From Prasinococcaceae sp. CCMP 1430 (lineage: Eukaryota; Prasinodermophyta; Palmophyllophyceae; Prasinococcales; Prasinococcaceae): 40,058 nt of DNA. Below, in pieces: positions 11,470 to 19,501 of this stretch. Each line of letters starts with the position of its first letter. Position 1 is the stretch's first letter. The stretch covers positions 98,205 through 138,262 of the forward strand of contig RQSC01000005.1 in NCBI GenBank assembly GCA_013416795.1, read 5' to 3'. Both the position numbers and the translations under genes were made by a program. The notes beneath the pieces are model-generated. The model did no database searches and was not told the DNA's origin. It worked only from the letters and a program-made list of their open reading frames with translations.

Positions 11470-12178
11470 CTGCTGCTACCTTGTGCGATTACAGTGAAGG
11501 ACGCGGCGCCGCTCGAAGGTCGCATTGCCTGCGCGCGTCCGGGCGGCCGCGCCGCGCGAAGGGCGCGCGCGATGCCGACGCCCAATAAGTGCACTCTTCC
11601 TCTCCCGCCGCATCGGCCAGCGCTGGCCCGACCGAGAGACCCTGCAGTTCAAAAAAAAACCAACGACGTTGCGCGCGCCAAACAAACACACCTACTAGAC
11701 AATTTGAAACAGCGCACGAACACACGTGCCTCCAAACGGGGGGCCTCCTTTCGCGTCGGGCACGTGCAGTTCGAGTTCGGCCGCGCGCTGTGCACAGCGC
11801 GCGCGCGCGCCGCGCGCGCCGCTCGTGCCATCGCGCGCCTTGCCGCCGCCCTCGCCGCCGCCGCGCGCGCCGCGACAGTCGCAGCCGACGCGCGGCGCGC
11901 TTTCAGGAGGAGCGGGGTCGCTGTTCCGCGGCGGGGGTGGGGGGAGGCGAAGGCGCGCGCGCGTCTGCGCGGGGCGCACGTGCGGGGCACCAGCGTGCGC
12001 GTCCTCTGCTCGTCAGCAGCGCGCGCGCGCTCCCCGCTCGCCGGCGCACCGTGCCTCCTCGTTGGACGGTGCCGTCATGCTGGTGGTTGCCTTTTGGGAT
12101 CGCTGCGCGCGCGCGCTCCCAGCGCGCGACGTTGCACGCCGGTGGCCGCTGACGCTCGACGCTTTCCCAGCTCTCGAC
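11470..12178. other. Intergenic region between receptor cyclase and FG-GAP gene
   Basis: The 709 bases hold the cyclase 3' untranslated region and the promoter and leader of the next gene. A short AT-richer part (11640-11720, with an A9 run) is followed by extremely GC-rich, CG-alternating sequence. The FG-GAP frame is open through much of this stretch, but the peptide is low-complexity Arg/Ala and I do not regard it as coding. An alternative start for the next gene exists at 12077. Confidence 0.5.
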
Positions 12179-15100
12179 ATGTCGCCCCCTCGTCGCCCCA
12201 GCGTCGCGATGCTGGCGGCGATGCTGGGGACTTCGGCGGTGCGTGTGACGCATGCAACCCTCATGGAGGAAGTGTCCAAGCTGCTGGCCAGCGACGGCGC
12301 GGAGCGTGACTACTTCGGCGAGAGCGCGGCGCTCTCGGGCGACTACGCGCTTGTTGGTGCCCCTGGGGACGCCGACAGCGGCTCCTCCAGCGGCAGCGCG
12401 TACGTGTTCGTGCGCTCGGGGACGTCGTGGTCGCAGCAGGCCAAGCTGGTGGCCAGCGACGCCGCAGAGCGTGACTACTTCGGCTACAGCGTGGCGCTCT
12501 CGGGCGACCACGCGCTTGTTGGTGCCCCTGCGGACTCCGACAGCGGCTCCTCCAGCGGCAGCGCGTACGTGTTCGTGCGCTCGGGAACGTCGTGGTCGCA
12601 GCAGGCCAAGCTGGTGGCCAGCGACGCCGCAGAGGATGACGACTTCGGCACCGTCGTGGCGCTCTCGGGCGACCACGCGCTGGTGGGCGCTCCTAAGGAC
12701 GACGACGGCGCCAGCGACAGCGGCAGCGCGTACGTGTTCGTGCGCTCGGGGACGTCGTGGTCGCAGCAGGCCAAGCTGGTGGCCAGCGACCGCGCGGAGG
12801 ATGACCGCTTCGGCTACAGCGCGGCGCTCTCGGGCGACTACGCGCTGGTGGGCGCTCCCAGGGACGACGGCGTTGGCGACGACAGCGGCAGCGCGTACGT
12901 GTTCGTGCGCTCGGGGACGTCGTGGTCGCAGCAGGCCAAGCTGGTGGCCAGCGACGCCGCAGAGCGTGACTACTTCGGCTACAGCGTGGCGCTCTCGGGC
13001 GACCACGCGCTTGTTGGTGCCCCTGCGGACTCCGACAGCGGCTCCTCCAGCGGCAGCGCGTACGTGTTCGTGCGCTCGGGAACGTCGTGGTCGCAGCAGG
13101 CCAAGCTGCTGGCCAGCGACGGCGCGGACTTTGACAACTTCGGCTACAGGGTGGCGCTCTCGGGCGACCACGCGCTGGTGGGCGCTTTTTTGGGCGAAGA
13201 CGACGGCGGCTCCAAGAACGGCAGCGCGTACGTGTTCGTGCGCTCGGGGACGTCGTGGTCGCAGCAGGCCAAGCTGGCGGCCAGCGACGGCGAGGAGTAT
13301 GACTACTTCGGCGGCAGCGTGGCGCTCTCGGACGACTACGCGCTGGTGGGCGCTTACTACGACGAAACCGACAGCGGCGACGGCAGCGGCAGCGCGTACC
13401 TGTTTGAGCTTCCTCCGCCCCCTCCTCTCCCCCCCCCGAGCCCGCCTCCTCCGAGCCCGCCCCCGAGCCCGCCTCCGAGCGCGCCTCCTTCGAGCCCGCC
13501 GCCGAGCCCGCCCCCGAGCCCCCCTCCGAGCCCGCCTCCGAGCCCGCCTCCGAGCCCGCCTCCACCCTCTCCTCCGAGCCCGCCGCCGAGTCCCCCTCCG
13601 AGTCCTCCGCCGAGCCAGGTCAAGCTGCTGGCCAGCGACGCCACGGACGCTGACAACTTCGGCGTCAGCGTGGCGCTCTCGGGCGACTACGCGCTGGTGG
13701 GCGCTTATTCTGACGACGACGGCGGCTCCGCCAGCGGCGGCGCGTACGTGTTCGTGCGCTCGGGGACGTCGTGGTTGCAGCAGGCCAAGCTGGTGGCCAG
13801 CGACGCCGCAGAGCGTGACCACTTGGGCTACAGCGTGGCGCTCTCCGACGACTACGCGCTGGTGGGCGCTTATGGGGACGACGACGGCGGCGCCAAGAGC
13901 GGCAGCGCGTACGTGTACGTGCGCTCGGGGACGTCGTGGTCGCAGCAGGCCAAGCTGGTGGCCAGCGACCCCGTGGCGGATGCTTACTTCGGCTGTGCCG
14001 TGGCGCTCTCGGACGACCACGCGCTGGTGGGCGCTTTTTGGAGCGACGACAGGAACGGCAGCGCGTACGTGTTCGTGCGCTCGGGGACGTCGTGGTCGCA
14101 GCAGGCCAAGCTGGTGGCCAGCGACCGCGCGGAGGATGACCGCTTCGGCTACAGCGTGGCGCTCGTGGGCGACTACGCGCTGGTGGGCGCTCCTAATGAC
14201 GACGGCGTTGGCGACGACAGCGGCAGCGCGTACCTCTTCGTGCGCTCGGGGCCGTCGTGGTCGCAGCAGGCCAAGCTGGGAGCCAGCGACGCTGCGGCGT
14301 ATGACGCCTTTGGCACCAGCGTGGCGCTCTCGGGTGACCACGCGCTGGTGGGCGCTCCTAAGGACGGCGACAATGGCTTCAACAGCGGCAGCGCGTACGT
14401 GTTCGTGCGCTCGGGACCGTCGTGGTCGCAGCAGGCCAAGCTGCTGGCCAGCGACGGCGCGGCGTATGACGCCTTTGGCACCAGCGTGGCGCTCTCGGGC
14501 GACCACGCTGTGGTTGGCGTTCCTTATGACGGCGACGTCGGCGACGACAGCGGCAGCGCGTACCTGTTTGTGCGCTCGGGGCCGTCGTGGTCGCAGCAGG
14601 CCAAGCTGGGAGCCAGCGACGGCGCGGAGTATGACGCCTTCGGCACCAGCGTGGCGCTCTCGGGCGACCACGCGCTGGTGGGCGCTTATTATGACGACAA
14701 CGACAGCGGCGACGACAGCGGCAGCGCGTACGTCTTTGATCTGAGCCCCTCGAGCCCGCCTCCGAGTCCACCTCTCAGCCCTCCTCGGAGTGCTCAGCCA
14801 AGCCCGCCTCCGAGCCCGCCTTCGAGCTCGCCTCCGAGCCGACCCCCAAGTCTTCCGCCGAGCCCGCCTCCGAGCTCGCCTCCGAGCCCGCCTCTGAGCT
14901 CGCCTCCGAGCCAACCGCCGAGTCCTCCGCCGAGCCCGCCTCAGAGCCCGCCTCGGAGCCCGCCTCAGACCCCGCCGCCGAGCCCGCCGCCGAGCCCGCC
15001 GCTGAGATCTCCGCTGAGAACGCCGCCGAGTTCGCCTCCGAGCCCGCCTCCTCCTCCTCCCCCGAGCGCGCCGCCTCCCCTGAGCCCATCACCACCACCA

Positions 15101-15235
15101 CCACCACCACCACCACCACCTCCTCCTCCTCCGAGCCCGCCACCGAGCAACTCCGCGCGTCACAGCACCGGCGGCATCGGCGGCGGCAGCGTCGTGGTCG
15201 CCGCCGCCGCGCTGGCCGCCCTCCTCTTCCTGTGA
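12179..15235 (+). CDS. GPI-type cell-surface protein with two seven-repeat FG-GAP blocks and Ser-Pro-rich stalk
   Basis: Single exon, 1018 aa from the chosen Met. That Met starts an Arg-containing then hydrophobic segment ending near THA, a plausible signal peptide. An in-frame Met at 12077 is the alternative. Residues about 33-411 contain seven repeats of about 55 aa with the core LVASDxAxxDxFGYSVALS, then DHALVGAP, then GSAYVFVRSG. This is the FG-GAP type of beta-propeller blade. A Pro/Ser linker (about 411-480) follows, then seven more repeats (about 480-854), then a long SPPP stalk (about 855-991) like hydroxyproline-rich wall proteins. The C-terminus is a small-residue segment (NSARHSTGG) followed by a short hydrophobic tail ending LAALLFL, typical of a GPI-anchor signal. 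The architecture suggests two seven-bladed propellers on a rigid rod for adhesion or scale/wall binding. The blade loops are Asp-rich and may bind Ca2+. Function is inferred; no catalytic motif is visible. Confidence 0.85.
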   Translation: MSPPRRPSVAMLAAMLGTSAVRVTHATLMEEVSKLLASDGAERDYFGESAALSGDYALVGAPGDADSGSSSGSAYVFVRSGTSWSQQAKLVASDAAERDYFGYSVALSGDHALVGAPADSDSGSSSGSAYVFVRSGTSWSQQAKLVASDAAEDDDFGTVVALSGDHALVGAPKDDDGASDSGSAYVFVRSGTSWSQQAKLVASDRAEDDRFGYSAALSGDYALVGAPRDDGVGDDSGSAYVFVRSGTSWSQQAKLVASDAAERDYFGYSVALSGDHALVGAPADSDSGSSSGSAYVFVRSGTSWSQQAKLLASDGADFDNFGYRVALSGDHALVGAFLGEDDGGSKNGSAYVFVRSGTSWSQQAKLAASDGEEYDYFGGSVALSDDYALVGAYYDETDSGDGSGSAYLFELPPPPPLPPPSPPPPSPPPSPPPSAPPSSPPPSPPPSPPPSPPPSPPPSPPPPSPPSPPPSPPPSPPPSQVKLLASDATDADNFGVSVALSGDYALVGAYSDDDGGSASGGAYVFVRSGTSWLQQAKLVASDAAERDHLGYSVALSDDYALVGAYGDDDGGAKSGSAYVYVRSGTSWSQQAKLVASDPVADAYFGCAVALSDDHALVGAFWSDDRNGSAYVFVRSGTSWSQQAKLVASDRAEDDRFGYSVALVGDYALVGAPNDDGVGDDSGSAYLFVRSGPSWSQQAKLGASDAAAYDAFGTSVALSGDHALVGAPKDGDNGFNSGSAYVFVRSGPSWSQQAKLLASDGAAYDAFGTSVALSGDHAVVGVPYDGDVGDDSGSAYLFVRSGPSWSQQAKLGASDGAEYDAFGTSVALSGDHALVGAYYDDNDSGDDSGSAYVFDLSPSSPPPSPPLSPPRSAQPSPPPSPPSSSPPSRPPSLPPSPPPSSPPSPPLSSPPSQPPSPPPSPPQSPPRSPPQTPPPSPPPSPPLRSPLRTPPSSPPSPPPPPPPSAPPPLSPSPPPPPPPPPPPPPPSPPPSNSARHSTGGIGGGSVVVAAAALAALLFL
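12274..13409 (+). repeat. Seven tandem 165-bp FG-GAP coding repeats (block A)
   Basis: Seven units of about 165 bp, each encoding one blade. Units 2 and 5 (from about 12441 and 12936, exactly 495 bp or three units apart) are identical over at least about 175 bp. They share a variant (GGGAACG instead of GGGGACG) not seen in the other units of this block. This points to recent duplication or gene conversion inside the array. Confidence 0.9.
13410..13617 (+). repeat. Proline-rich linker repeat (SPPP-type)
   Basis: An imperfect repeat of CCGAGCCCGCCTC-like units encodes a Pro/Ser linker joining the two FG-GAP blocks. The units resemble the extensin-type SPPP motif in which prolines are normally hydroxylated and glycosylated in plants and green algae. 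Confidence 0.9.
13618..14740 (+). repeat. Seven tandem FG-GAP coding repeats (block B)
   Basis: A second set of seven blade-encoding units. The third unit is three residues shorter in its loop. The last four units carry AYDAFGTS- or DRFGYS-type cores, and several read RSGPSW instead of RSGTSW, so block B has its own internal sequence history. Unit 4 closely matches unit 4 of block A (RAEDDRFGYS), as expected if an ancestral seven-unit block was duplicated whole. Confidence 0.9.
14741..15150 (+). repeat. Proline-rich stalk repeat with (CCA)n tract
   Basis: An imperfect array of CCGAGCCCGCCT-like units encodes a Pro/Ser stalk of about 135 residues. It contains a pure ACC/CCA trinucleotide tract at 15091-15120 that encodes uninterrupted proline. 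Such a tract is expected to vary in length between alleles. Confidence 0.85.
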
Positions 15236-15579
15236 CTACGACTTCCCCTACGACGTTGCCGACACTCGTACTGTAATCGCACCCTTTGCAGCCGACACCC
15301 GTGCGCTGCAGATGCTGCACACACGCCGCGGCGCGGGTGTGGCCGCGCGCCGCGGCATGGGTGTCAAGTTTTGGTACACACGCGCGCTACGCAACCTCGC
15401 GCTTGCGTCTTCTCGTACTGTGATTGCACCCTTAGCAGTAGGTACGCTTAGTCTCACAGGCTTGGAACACCACTCTATTTGTGGCAGCGCACTAGGTCTA
15501 TGTGCGCAGCTTGCGTGGCGTGACCGGCGCTTACATACTACGCGCGCGCGGACTCTCACAACTCCAACGTGCCAAGGCT
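15236..15579. other. Non-coding stretch before gap with a duplicated 27-mer
   Basis: No gene is recognised here. A 27-base segment at 15265-15291 recurs at 15412-15438 with three mismatches (core CTCGTACTGT...GCACCCTT). A 13-base part of it, read on the other strand, also occurs in the 3' region of the receptor cyclase gene (11483-11495, GTGCGATTACAGT). The first copy lies about 30 bases after the FG-GAP stop codon. Confidence 0.5.
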
Positions 15580-16335
15580 NNNNNNNNNNNNNNNNNNNNN
15601 NNNNNNNNNNNNNNNNNNNNNNNNNNNNNNNNNNNNNNNNNNNNNNNNNNNNNNNNNNNNNNNNNNNNNNNNNNNNNNNNNNNNNNNNNNNNNNNNNNNN
15701 NNNNNNNNNNNNNNNNNNNNNNNNNNNNNNNNNNNNNNNNNNNNNNNNNNNNNNNNNNNNNNNNNNNNNNNNNNNNNNNNNNNNNNNNNNNNNNNNNNNN
15801 NNNNNNNNNNNNNNNNNNNNNNNNNNNNNNNNNNNNNNNNNNNNNNNNNNNNNNNNNNNNNNNNNNNNNNNNNNNNNNNNNNNNNNNNNNNNNNNNNNNN
15901 NNNNNNNNNNNNNNNNNNNNNNNNNNNNNNNNNNNNNNNNNNNNNNNNNNNNNNNNNNNNNNNNNNNNNNNNNNNNNNNNNNNNNNNNNNNNNNNNNNNN
16001 NNNNNNNNNNNNNNNNNNNNNNNNNNNNNNNNNNNNNNNNNNNNNNNNNNNNNNNNNNNNNNNNNNNNNNNNNNNNNNNNNNNNNNNNNNNNNNNNNNNN
16101 NNNNNNNNNNNNNNNNNNNNNNNNNNNNNNNNNNNNNNNNNNNNNNNNNNNNNNNNNNNNNNNNNNNNNNNNNNNNNNNNNNNNNNNNNNNNNNNNNNNN
16201 NNNNNNNNNNNNNNNNNNNNNNNNNNNNNNNNNNNNNNNNNNNNNNNNNNNNNNNNNNNNNNNNNNNNNNNNNNNNNNNNNNNNNNNNNNNNNNNNNNNN
16301 NNNNNNNNNNNNNNNNNNNNNNNNNNNNNNNNNNN
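15580..16335. other. Assembly gap (run of N)
   Basis: A continuous run of 756 ambiguous bases. Open reading frames that appear to cross it are artefacts. Its true length and content are unknown, and part of a gene could be hidden here. Confidence 1.
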
Positions 16336-17294
16336 GGGAGGGCGCGATGGGCCGTCGGCTCGTCCGGTGGTCGGTCCGCGCCGTGCAGCGCCCGCGCGCC
16401 CCGTTATGGCGCGGCTCGTAGGCGGCGCGGCACGCCGGCAGCGCTGTGAGAGGACCGGGGAGGGTTCGAGGTGCGTCCGCGTCCGCGCCCGTGGCGGCTG
16501 TGCGCGCGGCGAGGCGAACGCACCGTCAGGGAGAGGAAGGTGCCACCATCACGCAGCCGGTGTCTACGTCCTCGCGTGCGCTCGTGTACTCGCGCATACG
16601 CATACACACAGGGGGGGCAAATGATGAAAAAGTTTGCTATTCTACACGAGATTGCTGAGGGCCACTTGGCCCTGTGCAGATACTCTGAAACTTATGCTCA
16701 TCTTGTACGTCAGCCTGCCAGCCGCCCATCCCCACCTGCATGCACGCAAGCGCGCGCACGCACCCACCCACCCACGCATGTACACGCACGTGCACACACA
16801 CAGGCGCACAGCCGCATGCAGCGAGTGCTGACGGCAGTGGGCGCTCTCCCTCACCTTACTTCGGCACACGCAGAGGAGCTGATGTTCCCCCGTCGACAAC
16901 GCAACCGCCGATGCACGCTGCCGAGCACCGAGTGCTCTGAATGCTGACACGTGCTCGCCCACGCCGCGCAGGTCTTTGCCACCTCCAACTCCACCCGGTG
17001 TGTATCCACACCGCCCATAGCTCGATCGCACTCACCTCAACTCCTGCGCGCCTGGCTAGGCTAGGCGCCCCCACGGTTGCCGTGGCCGTGTCGCAGCAAA
17101 TGTTTGGTTACGTGTCCGTTGATTTCGCACGGCGCAATCGCCCGGTGGTCGGCATTCAGGGCGACATGGGGCGCGCGCGCGAAAAATGTTCGATGCCTAG
17201 TACACCCCGCAGCTGCAGCACCCCTCGCGCTTCCGCCTGCCCACCGCAGTATAATAAAGTTTTCCCTGCTCCGTCGCGACGTGATGCGACAAAT
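16336..17294. other. Region without a confident gene, with CA-rich microsatellites
   Basis: Between the gap and the helicase gene I find no conserved protein. The sequence contains short CA/GC-alternating microsatellite runs (about 16590-16610 and 16740-16810). A lower-GC island at 16621-16706 could encode a short peptide beginning MMKKFAILHEIAEGHLALCR, followed by a GTACGT that might be a splice donor. This is weak evidence for an exon. The helicase 3' untranslated region ends somewhere near 17200-17294. Confidence 0.4.
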
Positions 17295-18923
17295 TTAGTC
17301 CCAGCCGCCGCCACCGCCGTAGCCGCCGCCGCCGTAGCCACCACCGCCGTAGCCACCGCCACCGCCGTAGCCACCGCCGCCGCCGCCGTAGCCACCGCCG
17401 CCACCGCCGCCACCGCCACCGCCATAGCGCGCGTCGGTGCCTCCGAAATTTCCGCCGCGCCTTCCGCCGCCACCCCCGCCACGCCTGCGGCCCCCCCCGC
17501 CGCCGCCGAAGCCGCTCCGCGCGGCGAAGTTGGTGAGCCAGCCTGGCACCTCCTGGTTCGCCTCCGCCATGAGCTCTGCCAGCGCGCGCGCAATGCCAAC
17601 GTCCTTGTCGGTGAACAGCGCGGTAGCGAGGCCCTGCTTGCCCGCGCGGCCGGTACGGCCGATGCGATGGGTGTAGTCCGAGATGTCGCTCGGCAGATCG
17701 TAGTTGATGACGTGCTTCACGTTGGGGATGTCGAGGCCGCGGGCCGCGACGTCGGTGGCCACCAGGTACGGGGTCTGACCCGAGCGGAAGGTCTTCAGCG
17801 CCCACTCGCGCTCCTGCTGCGTGCGGTCGCCGTGGATGGACGTCGCCGGCAGGCCCGACCGCGAGAGCCAGTCCTCGAGCGTGTCCGCGCCGCGCTTCGT
17901 CTCCACGAAGATGAGGGTGAGGCCCTCGACCGTGTGCAGCAGGTCCACAAGCATGCCGCGCTTGTCGTGCGGCTGCACGTACTCCACGTGCTGCACGATG
18001 AGGTCCGTCGACGAGCCGACGCGGCCGACCGCGAGGAACACATAGTTGCCCATGAAGTCCTGCGCGAGGCGCTGGATCTCCTTCGGGAACGTCGCCGAGA
18101 AGAGCATGGTCTGACGCTGGCCGACGGGCGGCATGTCCTCGCCGTCGACGATGCGGCGGATCTGCGGCTCGAAGCCCATGTCCAGCATGCGATCGGCCTC
18201 GTCCATGATGAGGAACATGACGCGGGCCAGCGACACGCGCGCGCGCTCCATGAGGTCGGAGAGGCGGCCCGGGGTGGCCACCAGGATGTCGCAGCCGCGC
18301 TCGATCTCGCGCAGCTGCAGGCCGACCGGCGCGCCGCCGTAGCACACGACGGGGCGGAGCCCGGTCTCCCAGCAGAACTTGCGCGCCTCCTCCTGGATCT
18401 GGCTCGCGAGCTCGCGCGTCGGCGAGAGCACAAGCGCGTAGGGGAACGCCTTGCGGCCACGAGGGCCCGGCGGAGGGTTGTTGCGCAGCAGGGTGGCGAT
18501 CATCGGGAAGCAGAACGCCGCCGTTTTGCCCGAGCCGGTCTGCGCGCACGCCATGAGGTCGCGGCCGGAGCACGCGATCGGGATCGAGTGCCTCTGGACG
18601 GGGGTGGGCTTCTTGTACTTGCAGCGCTGCGCGTTGAGGTACAGCGCGGGGCCGAGCAGCTCCTTCGCCTCCTCGAAGGTCTCGATGGCGGCCGGCGGCT
18701 CCTCCTCGCCGGGCGGCGCGGTCACCTCGACCGGGATGTCCTCGTACGCGTCGAAGTTGATGCCGGTGTTCTCGCCGCCGAAGACCTCCTCCTCATCGCC
18801 TTCGTCCCTGCCCTGGTTGGCGAAGGGGTTCTCATCGCGCGAGCCCCAGCCGCCGCGGCGGCGCTCGCCGCCGTACCCGCCGCCGCCGCCGCCGTACCCG
18901 CCGCTGCCGCCGTACCGCGACAT
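17295..18923 (-). CDS. DED1: DEAD-box ATP-dependent RNA helicase, DED1/DDX3 type
   Basis: Single exon, 542 aa. It unwinds short RNA duplexes with ATP. Family members act in translation initiation and RNP remodelling. Visible motifs in order: Q-motif context ([14 protein letters not shown], about 102-116), motif I AQTGSGKT (127-134), PTREL (168-172), TPGR (217-220), motif II DEAD (241-244), SAT in [11 protein letters not shown], then [13 protein letters not shown] and [10 protein letters not shown] of the second RecA domain. Both termini are low complexity: a short N-terminal RYGG/RRGG stretch and a long C-terminal RGG/YGG tail from about residue 470, suited to RNA binding and condensate formation. 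The start chosen is the MSRYGG Met. The frame is open further upstream, but that sequence is not conserved-looking. It lies head-to-tail with the bromodomain gene upstream of it. The Gly-rich tail is encoded by (GCC/CCG)-type DNA repeats, so its length may vary. Confidence 0.95.
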   Translation of the reverse strand: MSRYGGSGGYGGGGGGYGGERRRGGWGSRDENPFANQGRDEGDEEEVFGGENTGINFDAYEDIPVEVTAPPGEEEPPAAIETFEEAKELLGPALYLNAQRCKYKKPTPVQRHSIPIACSGRDLMACAQTGSGKTAAFCFPMIATLLRNNPPPGPRGRKAFPYALVLSPTRELASQIQEEARKFCWETGLRPVVCYGGAPVGLQLREIERGCDILVATPGRLSDLMERARVSLARVMFLIMDEADRMLDMGFEPQIRRIVDGEDMPPVGQRQTMLFSATFPKEIQRLAQDFMGNYVFLAVGRVGSSTDLIVQHVEYVQPHDKRGMLVDLLHTVEGLTLIFVETKRGADTLEDWLSRSGLPATSIHGDRTQQEREWALKTFRSGQTPYLVATDVAARGLDIPNVKHVINYDLPSDISDYTHRIGRTGRAGKQGLATALFTDKDVGIARALAELMAEANQEVPGWLTNFAARSGFGGGGGGRRRGGGGGGRRGGNFGGTDARYGGGGGGGGGGGYGGGGGGYGGGGGYGGGGYGGGGYGGGGGWD

Positions 18924-19501
18924 GGCCCCCTCCGCGTCGCTCGCTGCGTGTGGCACGTCCTCCTGCCCCCCTCTCCCCCCCACACGCGCGTCGCCCCCCG
19001 CGCGTCGCCCGCCGCGCCCCCGCGCGCGCGCTGTGGTATTTTCCGCGCGCGGCGGCGCCCGCACCGACGCGACATCGATCGATCGCGACAGCGACAGCGC
19101 GTCGTCGGGCGGAATCGAATCGGAATCCGCGCGCTCGCTCGCGCGCGCGCGCGCACTCGCCCCACCCACCATTCGATGCGATCACCGCGACGCGGCGCGC
19201 GCGCGCTTGCGCACGGCCGGGGGGGGTGTTCTGGCAGCTCACCATCGAGCTTGGTGATGCCCGCGAGAAAGGTGTTGTAGGCGTTCACCGANGGCGAGCG
19301 CGCGTGCGAGCACGCGCACTTCGCCTCGGCGGCGGCCGTCGCAGGGGCCGGGGCGGACGGGGGCCGCGGCGCATGGGAGGCCCAGCTGTCCGAGGAGATG
19401 CTACTGTCTTCAGCGCGGCGCCGTTGTGCGCCGCGGTGCGGCGCCGGGGTGCCGCGCGGACAAGCAGAGAGTTCGATTGCTCATTAATTTACGCGCGTCT
19501 C
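18924..19501. promoter_or_regulatory. Upstream region of the helicase gene, containing one ambiguous base
   Basis: This region lies between the bromodomain gene's stop codon and the helicase start. It should contain the helicase promoter and the upstream gene's 3' untranslated region. It is C/G-rich with alternating CG runs and a CGATCGATCG tract at about 19073-19085. Base 19292 is an N. I cannot identify a core promoter element. Confidence 0.4.

Noticed and set aside
12252-14744. 830-codon plus-strand frame overlapping the FG-GAP gene
   Set aside because: It is an off-frame shadow: Thr/Arg/Trp-rich repeats with the same period as the real frame and no domain.
11903-14914. Long open frame of 1003 codons on the minus strand, antisense to the FG-GAP gene
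   Set aside because: It mirrors the repeat structure of the sense gene and encodes Arg/Ala-rich low complexity. In GC-rich repeated coding DNA the opposite strand often stays open. The sense frame has recognisable domains.
15312-16624. Open frames crossing the run of N
   Set aside because: They consist mostly of unknown residues. The apparent openness is created by the gap.
17197-18573. 458-codon minus-strand frame overlapping the helicase
   Set aside because: It is out of frame with the DEAD-box motifs, which are perfect in the other minus-strand frame.
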